Below are positions 1 through 9,995 of a DNA stretch of 64,000 nt, in pieces. The notes below the pieces were generated by a model. The model made no database searches, was not told the DNA's origin, and saw only the letters and a list, made by a program, of their open reading frames with translations. Position 1 is the stretch's first letter; the number at the start of each line of letters is the position of its first letter. The stretch covers positions 1-64,000 of the forward strand of contig NZ_AXBF01000007.1 in NCBI RefSeq assembly GCF_000473205.1. The letters run 5' to 3'. The stretch is from Pseudophaeobacter arcticus DSM 23566. GTDB taxonomy: Bacteria; Pseudomonadota; Alphaproteobacteria; Rhodobacterales; Rhodobacteraceae. The translations under genes and the position numbers were made by a program.

Positions 1-522
1 GTGATGGCCGTGGCGGAGCAGGCTGGCCAAGAGGATGAGGCTGGCCAAGATAGCCAGGACGGGCAGCAGGAACAGGGCGCCGAGGCTGTTGCAGCGGCAG
101 GCGACTGGCTGCGCGCCCAGGCCGTAGCGGGGCTTCGCCCGGCGCAGGCGGCCTTTGGGCAGCTGCTGCTGACCCGCGGTGAGGCCGCGGCTGCAGCGCC
201 CTGGCTGACCAAGGCCGCCGCGGCCGGGGAGGTGCAGGCCCAGCATGATCTGGGGCGGCTTTATATTCAGGGCGACGGGGTGCAGCAGGACTATGTGCAG
301 GCGCATAAATGGCTCAATGTGGCGGCGGCGGGGGGCAGCTCTGCCGCCCTTGAGATGCGCGCCGTGGTGGCGGATCTGATGACCCCTGAACAGGTGGCCG
401 AGGCCCAGACGCTGGCCCGGCAGTTCTTTGCGGCGGCCAAGCCCAATGTCCTGCCCAGTACAGCCCCCAATGTGGCCCCCAGTGTGGCTCCCGGTACAGC
501 CCCCGGCGTGGTGACAGAATGA
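1..522 (+). CDS. Sel1-repeat protein, 5' end cut by window
   Basis: This is the C-terminal part of a protein with Sel1-like (TPR-type) repeats. One clear repeat lies at about residues 78-112 of the visible part, with the pattern LGRLYIQGDGVQQDY followed by A-KWL-AA. Sel1 repeats are helical protein-interaction modules. The C-terminus is a Pro/Val/Ala-rich tail built from 12-bp DNA repeats. The frame is open from base 1, and the GTG there is at the window edge, so the real start is probably upstream. The stop overlaps the ATG of the next Sel1 gene (ATGA at 519-522), which suggests translational coupling. The specific function is unknown. Confidence 0.7.
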   Translation: MMAVAEQAGQEDEAGQDSQDGQQEQGAEAVAAAGDWLRAQAVAGLRPAQAAFGQLLLTRGEAAAAAPWLTKAAAAGEVQAQHDLGRLYIQGDGVQQDYVQAHKWLNVAAAGGSSAALEMRAVVADLMTPEQVAEAQTLARQFFAAAKPNVLPSTAPNVAPSVAPGTAPGVVTE

Positions 523-1835
523 CCGGGGCGGGTGGCATCGCGCAGCCCCGGCGGTTGGGGCTGTCACGGGCTCTTTTGAGGGGGGCTGCGATTATACTGG
601 GTGCGGGCGTTTTGATCCCCGAGGCCCAGGCTCAGCAGGCAGGACAGGCTCAGCAGGCAGGACAGGCCCCGCAGGGGGAACCGGCCAAGAGTGCACAGGC
701 GTTGCAACCGCTACGGGCCCAGGCCGAGGCCGGCAATGCCCAGGCGCAGTATCAGCTGGGCCGCTATCTGCACCGCGGCGAGACCGTGCTGCAGGACTAT
801 GCGGCGGCGGCGCAGTGGTTTCGCCGGGCGGCAGATCAGGGCGTTGTCGAGGCCCAAAGCCAGTTGGGGCAGATCTATCTCTATGGCCTGGGGGTGGCAC
901 AGGATCGCAAACAGGCCCTGCACTGGCTGCAGCTGGCCGCCCAGTCGGGCAGTGCCGAGCCGCTGTTTCAATTGGCCAATTTTCTGGAACAGGCGCCGCC
1001 GCCGCTGGCCGATCCAGCCCGGGCGGCGCGGCTGTATCAGCGGGCCGCGGATCTGGGGCATGGCGATGCCGGTGTCAGCCTTGGGGTGCTGTATCAAAAC
1101 GGCATCGGGGTGGCGCAGGATCTGGACCGCGCCCGCCAGCTTTATGAGGCGCCGGCCGCAGCGGGCCATGCCCGCGCCCTGAACAATCTGGGCCTGATCT
1201 ACGTGCGCGGTGAGGGGGTGGCCCAGGACTACGGGCGCGCCGCACAGCTGTTCCAGGCCGCCGCCAACCGGGGGCTGGCGGTGGCGCTGAACAATCTGGG
1301 CACGCTGTATGAAAACGGCTTTGGGGTGGCGCTGGACGAGACCCGGGCGCAGCAGCTGTACCGTCAGGCGGCAGATCTGGGCCGCGGCGGCGCGGCGCTG
1401 ATCAACAGCAAACGTCCCGGTGCGCTTTATGCCGCGGATCTGGGAGCGCCGGATCTCAGCGCCGCCGGGATCGGCGCGCTGCAAAACCGGGCGCAATCGG
1501 GAGATCCGGCGGCGCAGTTCCAGCTGGCCTGGCTGATCCTGCAGCCCGAAAGCGGCGCGGGGCGCGGGGCGCAGCTGCAGGCGGTGCAGCTGCTGCAGGC
1601 GGCGGCTCAGGCGGGGCAGGCGGCGGCGATGGGCAATCTGGCGCTGCTCTATGTGGAAGGCCGGCTGCTGCCGCAGGACTATATGTTGGCCTATATGTGG
1701 CTGGTGCTGGCCATTGCCGCCGGTCAGCCCGAGGCCCCGGCGCTGGCCGCCAGCCTGGCGGCGCAGATCCCGGCGGCGCAGATCCTGGAGGCGCAGCAGC
1801 GCGCCCAAAGCTGGAGCAGCACGGCACAGCGCTGA
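519..1835 (+). CDS. secreted Sel1-repeat protein
   Basis: A 438-residue protein with an N-terminal signal peptide (basic start, hydrophobic segment about residues 18-33, likely cleavage after AQA near residue 39). Multiple Sel1/TPR-like repeats follow from about residue 70, several carrying the signature LG-LY-G-GVAQD. The first residues after the signal include a duplicated AQQAGQ unit caused by an 18-bp direct repeat at 629-664. Such proteins usually act as periplasmic scaffolds or interaction partners; no partner is identifiable here. The start overlaps the preceding stop. A strong terminator lies downstream at 1969-2000. Confidence 0.8.
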   Translation: MTGAGGIAQPRRLGLSRALLRGAAIILGAGVLIPEAQAQQAGQAQQAGQAPQGEPAKSAQALQPLRAQAEAGNAQAQYQLGRYLHRGETVLQDYAAAAQWFRRAADQGVVEAQSQLGQIYLYGLGVAQDRKQALHWLQLAAQSGSAEPLFQLANFLEQAPPPLADPARAARLYQRAADLGHGDAGVSLGVLYQNGIGVAQDLDRARQLYEAPAAAGHARALNNLGLIYVRGEGVAQDYGRAAQLFQAAANRGLAVALNNLGTLYENGFGVALDETRAQQLYRQAADLGRGGAALINSKRPGALYAADLGAPDLSAAGIGALQNRAQSGDPAAQFQLAWLILQPESGAGRGAQLQAVQLLQAAAQAGQAAAMGNLALLYVEGRLLPQDYMLAYMWLVLAIAAGQPEAPALAASLAAQIPAAQILEAQQRAQSWSSTAQR

Positions 1836-1890
1836 GGCCGGGCACAGAGGTTGGGCACAGAGATCTGGTCCTGACTTTGGGCGGGCCTGG

Positions 1891-1936
1891 CTTGGGGGTC
1901 TGGCACTGGGGTCTGACTTGGGGGTCTGGCACTGGG
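1891..1936 (+). repeat. 20-bp direct repeat, two copies
   Basis: Two identical 20-bp copies at 1891-1910 and 1917-1936 (CTTGGGGGTCTGG then CACTGGG), period 26 bp. They lie between the Sel1 gene stop and the terminator and have no evident function. Confidence 0.8.
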
Positions 1937-1968
1937 CCCGGACTGTCACGCTGAGAGCGATCCAAATG

Positions 1969-2000
1969 AAACAGCCGCGCCTGATCAGGCGCGGCTGTTT
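1969..2000. terminator. bidirectional intrinsic terminator
   Basis: A perfect 13-bp stem (AAACAGCCGCGCC paired with its complement) flanks TGATCA, itself a palindrome. A T-run follows on the plus strand and an A-run precedes it. It sits between the convergent ends of the Sel1 gene and the autotransporter gene, so it can stop both. Confidence 0.9.
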
Positions 2001-2021
2001 TATGTCTGTCTGCGGCGGCGA

Positions 2022-5000
2022 TCAGAAGTCGAGGCGCAGCCCATGTTCGATCTTGAAGGCGTCAGAGCTGGGCATCGACAGGCGGGTGACAATGGAGCCG
2101 CGCTCATTGGCAAAGCGCCGCTCGCGGTGGAAATCAACGCTCACCCGGTCGGTTTCATCGACATTTTCATAGTCGATCTCAAAGCTGTAGCTCAGCCCGG
2201 TCATCGGGTTAAAGACCTCGCGGCTAAAGCTCAGCCCCAGGCCACAGCCCAGACTGCTGTCATAAGAGGACATCTCGCAGATCACCCGGGGGGTCAGCGA
2301 CATCTGGGCAAAGACAGAGCGCGGATCATCACCCTGCTGGCTGCCCAGCCCGGCGATCTCCACCTCGGCAAAGAAGCGGCCGCCGTTGTAATTGGGGATA
2401 TCAATGCTGCCGGTGCTGGTCAGTCCCAGTTGGGTCGCGGTGACATCGGCATCCCCGGCCAGCGCATAGGCCAGATCCAGCCCGACCCGTGGGATGATCA
2501 GCAGCTTGTCCCGCTGATGCCGCCCCGACAGGGCGACCCCGGCATAGGCCGCGGCATAGTCATAGCTGCCATCCGCCTGGATGGTGCCGCCCGCATTGGC
2601 AAAGCTGAGATCAAAGCGGTGATGACCAAAGCCGCCGGCGGCGTAGTAATCCAGGAACAGGCCTGTGCCGAGCTGCCGGGCACCATAAAGGCCACCATTG
2701 ACGCCAAAGCCGTGGATCGCACCATCTGCCAGCCCGGTCACATTGGTCCGGCTGAGATAGCCGCCCCAGAATCTGCCGCGCAGATCACTTTCTGACAGGA
2801 AGCGCTCGCGCTGGCGAGAGAACTGGACCAGCGCCTGGGTGCCGATGTTCTCCGTGCGGGTCAGGCTAAAGCTGCCCGCCAGGATATCCCGGCTGCCGGT
2901 GCCACAATTGTAGACATCATAGCCAAAGGTGCCGTCGCTGCCGCCGGTGCCGCCCTGGGTGTTGATGCTGCCATCCACGTCAAAGCTGGCCAGAGTGCCA
3001 CAGCCCAGCCCGGCTTCACCCGCCTGCAGCCGCGCCAGCGCCCCCTTGGCGATGCCGCTGAAGTGACGCTGCTGGCTGCCCAGGGTGTCTTCAAGATCGT
3101 TTTTCAGGATCTCGGTCAGCGGCGCGCGGATCTGGTCGATCAGATCATCCGTCACGGTGACCTGCGCCAGGGTGAGGCCAAAGCCGTTAAACGAGGTATC
3201 GGCGGAGGTCACCGTGACCGTGGGCTGACAGCTGTGCGGCCCCTCGACAATGGCGTCGTCGATGGCGGTGATGGTCAGGACCTGGGCGCTGGCGTAAGTG
3301 ACGCTGGTAAAGGTCGCCTGGGCTGGCGAGACACTACACTGGGCATCGCCGGCAAAGCTCAGCAAGACATCCTGGGTCGGCTGACCCATCAACACAAAGG
3401 ACATCGAGGCGGTATCGCTGCCGCCCTCGGCGGCGGTGAGATCGGTATTGGTCACCGCAATGGTGGCAAAGTCATCATCATTGATGGTGGCAGCGCCGCT
3501 CAGGTCCGCGGTGGTGGCCGAAAGCGCCACCCCGGGGCTTGCCGTGGTCACAGCGGTGAGGGTCAGGGTGATGGTCTCAGCCCCCTCGATCAGCCCGTCT
3601 TCGAGCACCGGCAGATCAACCTGGGCCGTGGTGTCGCCGGCCAGGATGGTGACGCTGCCGCTGGGCGCGGTGTAATCGCTGCCCGAGGTGGCGGTGCCGG
3701 TCAGGCTGTAGCTGATGACGCTGTCCTGGGCGGTGGCCAGGCTCTGGCTGATGGTAAAGCCGGCGCTGTCGGGGATGGCGCCATTGGCCTCGGCGCCATT
3801 GTCGCTGGCGCTGACGCTGACCTCGATCACCTGGCAATTGGTCATCGGGATATTGTTGGCCAGCACATCCGGGTCGCCCGCCTCGATCACAAAGGTATCA
3901 TAGAAACTGGGGTTGGCGGCCAGCGAGCCAGAGGCCAGAACCCCGGTGGAGCCCACTTCGGTCGAGCCCAGAACCGCCGGGTTGGCCGGCAGGAGTGAGG
4001 TCACATCCAGGGTGCCGGACGACAGGCGCGTGGTGCTGGCAACCCCGGTCGAGGGGTAGCTGTAGGCGACGCTATAGCTGCCGGGCACCAGGGCGAACCA
4101 CTGGTATTCCCCGGTGGAGCCATCGCGTACGATATTGATGTTGTTGGAGATCCCGACCGTGCTGTTGGAGCCACTCGGGCCGGTGACGGTGATCCCGCCG
4201 CCGGACAGAATACGGCCATCGTCTTCGCAGTAGAAATAGCCCTGCGGATCATAATCGGCGCTGTCGACAATACCGTCGCCATCGCGGTCAGCAGAGCTGC
4301 TTTCCAGGTAATCGGGGACGCCATCGCCATCCGCATCGGCGGGCGGGGTGGGATCGGGGGTGCCGGTCAGATCCGCCGCAACGGTGAGACTATTGCTGTC
4401 CAGGTTGCCATTGCCAATGCCATCCTGCGCACTGCCGGCGGGCAGCGAGATGGTGATGGTGCCATCGTGATCCGGGGTCACGGTAAAGCTGTAGGTGGTA
4501 CCGCTGCCGGTCAGCGCCGAGGCGCTGCCGCCGTCGATCACAAAGGCGGTATCGACCAGGCCGGTCACCGCTTTGCCAAACACAAGATCAACGCTAAAGG
4601 CGCTGCTTTGGGCCGTTGTCGGGCCGCTCAGGGTGGCGCTGGCCTGGCTGGTGTCCTTGCTGGTGGTATCGGTGGCGGCGGTGCCCGCCTGGCTGGCGCT
4701 GTCGGTCAGGATGACTGCAAGCGTCAGCGTGCCATCGCCCAGCCCGGAGACATCAATACCGGTGATCTGATCGCTGGCACTGGCAATGGTGCCGCTGCCG
4801 GTGACATCCGTGCCGCCGCCATCCGAAGAGATGGTATAGGCGTATTGGCTGCCAACCTCGGCGCTGGCAAAGGTAAAGCTGAGCGCGGTTTCAGTGCTGA
4901 GAGTGACCGGATCCTGATCAAAGCTGGCGCTGTAGCCGCTGGGCGCATTGAGATCCAGGGTCAAACTGGTGCTGGCCTGGTCCACCGGATTGCCAACGCT

Positions 5001-8000
5001 GTCGCTGGCATCCGCCGTCAGGCTGAGAGCGCCATCGCTGAGGGTGCTCAGGTCCACCACCAGGCTCCAGGTATTGCTGCTGACATTTGCGCTGCCAGAG
5101 ACGCTGGCCGTGGCGCTGTCGGTGACAATGACGCTGACGCTGCGGCCGTCTTCCAGACCAGAGGCGCTGCCGGAAATGGTCAGCGCACCGGCCTCTGTGG
5201 CGGCAACGATGTTATCGCCGGCCAGGGGGCTGTCAAAGCTGACAGAGGGTTTGTCGGTGTCCAGGGTGAGGCTGGCGCTGGCCTGTGGCGTTGGCGTGCC
5301 TGCCGCATCCGAGACATCGGCGGTCAGGCTCAGCGGGCCATCGCTGAGACCGCTGAGGTCAATGGCCAGGGTCCAGACGCCAGCGTTGACACTGGCGCTG
5401 CCACTGGCCGTGCCACTGGCGCTGTCGGTCACGGTGACGCTGACGCTGCGGCCGGTTTCGATCAATGTGGTGGTGCCGGAGATGGGGGTGGCGGGGGCCT
5501 CGACGGCATTGACGATATCATCGCCGGCCAGCGGGCTGTCAAAACTCAGTGTTGGCAGCTTGAGGCTGGCTGAGGCGGGGCCGGAATTGCCCAGGCTGGA
5601 GGTCAGATCGCCGGTGGTATTGACCAGGGTGCCGCTGGTGCTGGCGATGACATCAACGCTGAGACCACAGCCGCTGCTGGCTGCAACAGCGCCGCCGGTA
5701 TAGCTGATGGTGCCACTGCCGGCCAGGGCGGTCAGGCTGCCACCGCTGCAGGTGACACTGGCATTTGCCGGGCTGGCCACCACCATGCCGGCGGGCAGGG
5801 TATCGGTGAAATCCAGCGCCGTGGCTTCGATCAGGGCGCTGCTGTTGTCGATGGCAAAGCTGAGCGTGGTGCTTACCCCCAGGGTGGCGCTGCTGCTGGT
5901 AAAGCTTTTGGTAAAACCGGGCAGCGGTGCGGCGCTGACGGTCAGGCTCTGTGTTGCGGTCCCGGAATTGCCCAGGCTGGAGGTCAGATCGCCGGTGGTA
6001 TTGACCAGGGTGCCAACCGCGGTCGCACGCAGATCCAGGGAGATGGTACAGCTGGCGCCGGCAGCGACGCTGCCGCCGGTATATGAGATCACCGACCCGC
6101 CCGGCACAGCCGTGGCGGTGCCCCCCGTACAGGTGACACCGGCATTGGGCGTTGGCGCCACCACCAGACCTGCGGGCAGGGTATTGCTGACATCCAGACT
6201 GCTGGCCGCCAGGGCAGAGGCGCTGTTGTCGATGGTAAAGGTGGCGGTGGTGACCCCGCCCTGGGCAATGGGTGCAGGTGACAGGGCCTGGGCAAAGCCC
6301 GGTGCCGGCTCCACCGAAAAACTGCCCGTGGCGCCACTGGCGGCAAAGCTGCCGCCGGCAGAGAGGTCGCCGGAGGTACTGCTGTAGCTGCCGGAGGAGG
6401 CCGAGCCGGGCAGGGAGACGGTCAGCGCGATGGTGCAGCTGGCACTGGGGGCCAGCTCGCCCCCAGTCAGCGTAATCAGGCCAGTGCCCGAAACGCTGGA
6501 GCCGCTGCCACACAGATCGCTGCCAGTGCCTGCGCTGACCACAAGGCCGCTCAGCACCGCATCCAGATCATCGCTAAAGCGCAGCGCGGTGAGGCTGGCG
6601 CTGGGGTCGGTATTGGTAATCACATAGGTCAGCGTGGTGCTGCCGCCTGCCGCCAGGGCCGGATCGGCAAAGCTCTTGCTGAAGCTGGGCAGGGAGGTGC
6701 TGGAGACGGTGAGATTGGCCGCGGCCACAGTGCCGCTGACAGCTATGCCACTGCTCATACCGCTGGGCGTTCCGGTGGCACCGACATAGGTATTGGCGCT
6801 GGCGCCTGCGGGAACCACCTGGGTGATATCAAAACTACAGCTGGCTCCCGCCGCCAGAGTACCACCGCTAAAGCTGAGGGTCGAGGTGCCGCTGAGGGCA
6901 GAGCCTGTGCCGCAGATATTCGACAGGGCGCCGGCACTGGAGGTCAAGCCAGAGAGCTGCGCATCCAGATCATCGGAGAACACAATGCTGTCGATGGCAT
7001 GGCTGCTGCTCAGATTGGTGAGGGTATATTGTGTGGTGACCGTATCACCCGGCGCTGTTGCTGTGGTGGCATAGGATTTGACCAGCGAGAGCGCCGCGCC
7101 TTGCACTGTCAGCGTGTCGTTCATGGTCGGCAGGGTCACGGAGGTGCCGTTCAGCGTGCCGGTGACATTGGAACTGATCAAGGCATAAGACCCATCCGAG
7201 GCCCCGGCGGGCACCAGCAGATCAACGGAAAAGACGCAGCTGCCATTGGCAGGGACTTCGATCGACGAAAACAGGCCAGAGGTTGTACCGCTGGCGCTGC
7301 CGCTGCCGCCACAGAACCCTCCGGCGGGCAGCGAGGCCGGAACGATAGCCAGCGAGGACAGGGCAGAGGAGTAGGACTCGGTGAAAAACACCGAAGTATA
7401 GCCCAGGGTCGGATCCGGATTGGTCAGCGTATAGGTCAGGGTGATGGTTTCACCAGGCAGGGCGGCGCTGGGAACAAGGCTCTTGGAGACTTCCAGAGGC
7501 GCGCCTTCCAGAACCTGCAGGCTGTCGCTGCTGGCGGGCACCACCAGGGATTCGCCACCGGCGGTGCCGGTCAGGGTGCTGGTGGTATTGCTATAGGTGC
7601 CGTTGGAGACGCTGCCGGGGATCGACACGGTGGTCACCAGGCTACAGCTGGCACCGGGGGCCAATGTGCCGCCGGTGTAGTTCAGCAGGGTATCGCCGGC
7701 AGAGAGTGCCGCGCTGCCGCCGCAGCTGTTGCTGGTAATGGCAAGGGTGGCGCCGGACAGAAAGCTGCTCAGATCATCGCTGAAGGCCAGACCAGTGGCG
7801 GTATTGGGGGATTCCGCCGCGCTGGTGATGGTAAAGGTCAGGGTTGCGGTATCTCCCGCTCCCACACGGTCTTCGCTGAAATTCTGGACAAAGGTGAGAT
7901 TGGCGCCGCCCTCAACCTGCAGGGTATCGCTGGCAGCAGGGCCGCTGACACCGCTGCCGCCCATGACAGCGGTCAGCAGGCTGGTGCTGCCCGCATAGTC

Positions 8001-9587
8001 GCCGGGTGTCGTCTCGGCAGGGATCTGCAGCACCAGCGGGATGGTACAGCTGGCCCCTGTCGCCAAGGCCCCCCCAGAGAAGGTCAGGATCACGGGGCTC
8101 GCGCTGGTCTGGCTCATGGTGCCGCCACAGACCGAGCCTGTGCCACTGGCGATGGTCAGCCCGGAGAGGTCATCAAAGCTCTCGGAAAAGCCGATGGCGC
8201 TGGCGGCCTCGGTGGTGCTGCTGTTGGTCAGGGCGTATTCAAGAGTGACGGTGTCGCCGGGGGCCACCGGATCGGTGGTATAGGATTTTGTCAGGCTGGG
8301 CGCGGTCAGATCCGGGTCGGCGATTGTCAGGCTGCTGCTGGCGCTGGGGCCGGTATAGGGCGTGCCGCCATAATTTGCCGTCACCGCACTGGTGGTATTG
8401 TTATAAGAACCGGGCGTGGCGCCGCCGGGCACCGTCAGGGTGACATCAAAGCTACAGCTGCTGCGCGCCGCCAGGGTGCCGCCTGACAGGATCAGGGTGG
8501 AGCTGCCGCTGAGGCTGGAGCCGCTGCCACAGGGATCGGTTGGCAGGCTGCTGGCCACCAGGCCGGTCAACATCGCGTCCAGATCATCGCTCAGCGCGAT
8601 ATCGGTGGCGCTGTCAACCGTGTCCAGATTGGTCAGATCAAATGTCAAGGTGACGCTGCCACCTGGGGCGACCTGGCTGAGATCAAAGCTTTTCAGCAGA
8701 TCCAGCCCGGCTGTTGGCGGCGCCGGAACGGTCAGGGTCACAGCAGCGGTTTCGCTGGTCGTGCCGGGAATATTGTTGCTAAAGGTAACGCTGTTGCTGA
8801 GGACATAGCTGCCGCTGGTGACGGCCTGCAGCCCCAGGGTCACACGGCAGGTGCCGCTGGCTTCAAAGGTAGGACCGGCAAAATCAATGGTGCCAGCCTC
8901 GCTATCCAGATCCACGGTGCCGCCACAGTCTGTGGTCGCCTGCAGCGGGCTGCTGAAGGTCAGCCCGGCAGGCAGGGTCTCACTAAACGAGGGCGTGGTG
9001 TAGTAAAAGAAATCCAGGCTCGGCGAGCCGGGATTGGGGGCCACCGTGACGGTCATGTCATAGGTCAGCACGGTTGTATTGCCCCGTGTGACGGTGCTCT
9101 GGCTCAGGGATTTGCTGAAATTGGCGGCGGCGGCATTGACCGTCAGATTATCTGTGGCGGTGCCGCTATTGCCCAGATCAGAGGTCAGATCACCACTGGT
9201 AAAGACATGGGTGCCCACCGTGCTGGAGGTGACAGGCAAGGCAACCAGACAGCTGGACCCATTGCCCAGACGTCCGCCGCTGAAGCTGATGCTGGTGCCG
9301 CCGGCTGTGGCCGTCAGATTGCTGTTGCTGCAGGTATTGCTTTGGCTGCCGGCGGCAATGGTGACCCCTGTGGGCAGGGTGCCGCTAAAGGCCAGATCCT
9401 GCGCCGGGGAGCCGCTGTTATTGCTGATGGTGAAACTCAGCGTCGTCACATTGCCAGAGTTCATCGCGTCCGGAGAAAACTGCGCCGAGAAGCTGGGCAC
9501 CGCAGGGCTGGCCATGGACAGGCCTGGCAACACAATGAGACCCCAGGCAAGAAGCAGATGTGAAAAGCGGCGCAGCAGATCGGTCAT
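2022..9587 (-). CDS. giant autotransporter with about ten DUF11-like repeats
   Basis: A 2521-residue surface protein. A signal peptide (about residues 1-26, cleavage near SMA-SP) is followed by about ten roughly 120-residue beta-sandwich repeats. Each starts with a pattern such as KSF..-V-PG-TVTL-Y-LTN and ends with a short Cys-containing loop (C-GS) and a GG-LA-GASC-F strand, resembling DUF11/conserved-repeat adhesin domains. Two further repeats share SFDSPLAGD, then come Ig-like modules, an Asp-rich thrombospondin-type-3-like segment (about 1750-1785, DADGDGVPD) and a Calx-beta-like region (about 1920-2050). The last 300 or so residues alternate like an outer-membrane beta-barrel and end in Phe, the usual BAM signal, so this looks like a type V autotransporter. 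It is probably an adhesin. Start: only ATG before the signal peptide, with a weak ribosome-binding site. Confidence 0.85.
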   Translation of the reverse strand: MTDLLRRFSHLLLAWGLIVLPGLSMASPAVPSFSAQFSPDAMNSGNVTTLSFTISNNSGSPAQDLAFSGTLPTGVTIAAGSQSNTCSNSNLTATAGGTSISFSGGRLGNGSSCLVALPVTSSTVGTHVFTSGDLTSDLGNSGTATDNLTVNAAAANFSKSLSQSTVTRGNTTVLTYDMTVTVAPNPGSPSLDFFYYTTPSFSETLPAGLTFSSPLQATTDCGGTVDLDSEAGTIDFAGPTFEASGTCRVTLGLQAVTSGSYVLSNSVTFSNNIPGTTSETAAVTLTVPAPPTAGLDLLKSFDLSQVAPGGSVTLTFDLTNLDTVDSATDIALSDDLDAMLTGLVASSLPTDPCGSGSSLSGSSTLILSGGTLAARSSCSFDVTLTVPGGATPGSYNNTTSAVTANYGGTPYTGPSASSSLTIADPDLTAPSLTKSYTTDPVAPGDTVTLEYALTNSSTTEAASAIGFSESFDDLSGLTIASGTGSVCGGTMSQTSASPVILTFSGGALATGASCTIPLVLQIPAETTPGDYAGSTSLLTAVMGGSGVSGPAASDTLQVEGGANLTFVQNFSEDRVGAGDTATLTFTITSAAESPNTATGLAFSDDLSSFLSGATLAITSNSCGGSAALSAGDTLLNYTGGTLAPGASCSLVTTVSIPGSVSNGTYSNTTSTLTGTAGGESLVVPASSDSLQVLEGAPLEVSKSLVPSAALPGETITLTYTLTNPDPTLGYTSVFFTESYSSALSSLAIVPASLPAGGFCGGSGSASGTTSGLFSSIEVPANGSCVFSVDLLVPAGASDGSYALISSNVTGTLNGTSVTLPTMNDTLTVQGAALSLVKSYATTATAPGDTVTTQYTLTNLSSSHAIDSIVFSDDLDAQLSGLTSSAGALSNICGTGSALSGTSTLSFSGGTLAAGASCSFDITQVVPAGASANTYVGATGTPSGMSSGIAVSGTVAAANLTVSSTSLPSFSKSFADPALAAGGSTTLTYVITNTDPSASLTALRFSDDLDAVLSGLVVSAGTGSDLCGSGSSVSGTGLITLTGGELAPSASCTIALTVSLPGSASSGSYSSTSGDLSAGGSFAASGATGSFSVEPAPGFAQALSPAPIAQGGVTTATFTIDNSASALAASSLDVSNTLPAGLVVAPTPNAGVTCTGGTATAVPGGSVISYTGGSVAAGASCTISLDLRATAVGTLVNTTGDLTSSLGNSGTATQSLTVSAAPLPGFTKSFTSSSATLGVSTTLSFAIDNSSALIEATALDFTDTLPAGMVVASPANASVTCSGGSLTALAGSGTISYTGGAVAASSGCGLSVDVIASTSGTLVNTTGDLTSSLGNSGPASASLKLPTLSFDSPLAGDDIVNAVEAPATPISGTTTLIETGRSVSVTVTDSASGTASGSASVNAGVWTLAIDLSGLSDGPLSLTADVSDAAGTPTPQASASLTLDTDKPSVSFDSPLAGDNIVAATEAGALTISGSASGLEDGRSVSVIVTDSATASVSGSANVSSNTWSLVVDLSTLSDGALSLTADASDSVGNPVDQASTSLTLDLNAPSGYSASFDQDPVTLSTETALSFTFASAEVGSQYAYTISSDGGGTDVTGSGTIASASDQITGIDVSGLGDGTLTLAVILTDSASQAGTAATDTTSKDTSQASATLSGPTTAQSSAFSVDLVFGKAVTGLVDTAFVIDGGSASALTGSGTTYSFTVTPDHDGTITISLPAGSAQDGIGNGNLDSNSLTVAADLTGTPDPTPPADADGDGVPDYLESSSADRDGDGIVDSADYDPQGYFYCEDDGRILSGGGITVTGPSGSNSTVGISNNINIVRDGSTGEYQWFALVPGSYSVAYSYPSTGVASTTRLSSGTLDVTSLLPANPAVLGSTEVGSTGVLASGSLAANPSFYDTFVIEAGDPDVLANNIPMTNCQVIEVSVSASDNGAEANGAIPDSAGFTISQSLATAQDSVISYSLTGTATSGSDYTAPSGSVTILAGDTTAQVDLPVLEDGLIEGAETITLTLTAVTTASPGVALSATTADLSGAATINDDDFATIAVTNTDLTAAEGGSDTASMSFVLMGQPTQDVLLSFAGDAQCSVSPAQATFTSVTYASAQVLTITAIDDAIVEGPHSCQPTVTVTSADTSFNGFGLTLAQVTVTDDLIDQIRAPLTEILKNDLEDTLGSQQRHFSGIAKGALARLQAGEAGLGCGTLASFDVDGSINTQGGTGGSDGTFGYDVYNCGTGSRDILAGSFSLTRTENIGTQALVQFSRQRERFLSESDLRGRFWGGYLSRTNVTGLADGAIHGFGVNGGLYGARQLGTGLFLDYYAAGGFGHHRFDLSFANAGGTIQADGSYDYAAAYAGVALSGRHQRDKLLIIPRVGLDLAYALAGDADVTATQLGLTSTGSIDIPNYNGGRFFAEVEIAGLGSQQGDDPRSVFAQMSLTPRVICEMSSYDSSLGCGLGLSFSREVFNPMTGLSYSFEIDYENVDETDRVSVDFHRERRFANERGSIVTRLSMPSSDAFKIEHGLRLDF

Positions 9588-9886
9588 GGGTAATCCCGGA
9601 AATATGAGAGGTCTTCAAAATGCACGTTCCCCCTGCACGCGGCAGCTTACAGGGTTGCGGCAACCTAGGGCGGTGGCGCGCCCGGCAGCAATGGCGCATT
9701 TTCAAAAGAGAAAGTTTTTCGACAACTGTCGCAGATTGGCCAGTTTCCGCTGATGGCGCCAGTAAAAACCGCTCTGGTTGCGTAATATGCGCAGAAATTG
9801 CCCCCCAAAAGGGGCCTTCCTACAGCCGCCAGCACCGGCAAGATGCGGTCAAAATACGGCGCGGCGCCCCTCTGCGGCGGGCTATG

Positions 9887-9929
9887 TGACCCAGGGTATT
9901 TGAGCCGGATTATTTGACCCAGGGTATTT
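9887..9929 (+). repeat. 15-bp direct repeat pair
   Basis: TGACCCAGGGTATTT occurs at 9887-9901 and 9915-9929, a 28-bp period. It lies in the gap downstream of the permease-fusion gene. It could be a protein-binding pair or a simple duplication. Confidence 0.8.
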
Positions 9930-9944
9930 AAACCCCGGGCCTTT

Positions 9945-9972
9945 TACAGGCGGGCGTCTACAGGCGGGCGTC
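9945..9972 (+). repeat. 14-bp perfect tandem duplication
   Basis: TACAGGCGGGCGTC is present twice head to tail (9945-9958 and 9959-9972), just past the stop of the permease-fusion gene. It is one of many such short duplications in the window. Confidence 0.85.
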
Positions 9973-9995
9973 GCGCGCGGTTCCTTTTGGGCCCC

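Larger units (their letters stand above)
9588..9995. other. intergenic region with two short direct-repeat pairs
   Basis: This region lies upstream of the autotransporter and downstream of the permease-fusion gene; both genes are on the minus strand. It must hold the autotransporter promoter, but I could not pick a convincing -35/-10. Two duplicated motifs lie near its right end (annotated separately). I see no convincing gene. Confidence 0.5.

Noticed and set aside
1..1835. The two Sel1 frames as one gene split by a frameshift
   Set aside because: The second frame has its own signal peptide and an ATGA-coupled start, which fits two separate genes.
711..1949. Long open frame antisense to the Sel1 genes
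   Set aside because: Low-complexity Arg/Gln-rich product that mirrors the real gene's codon bias. The sense strand has a signal peptide and Sel1 repeats.
6999..8486. Long open frame antisense to the autotransporter
   Set aside because: Gly/Ala/Arg-rich translation without motifs, caused by repetitive GC-rich coding sequence on the other strand.
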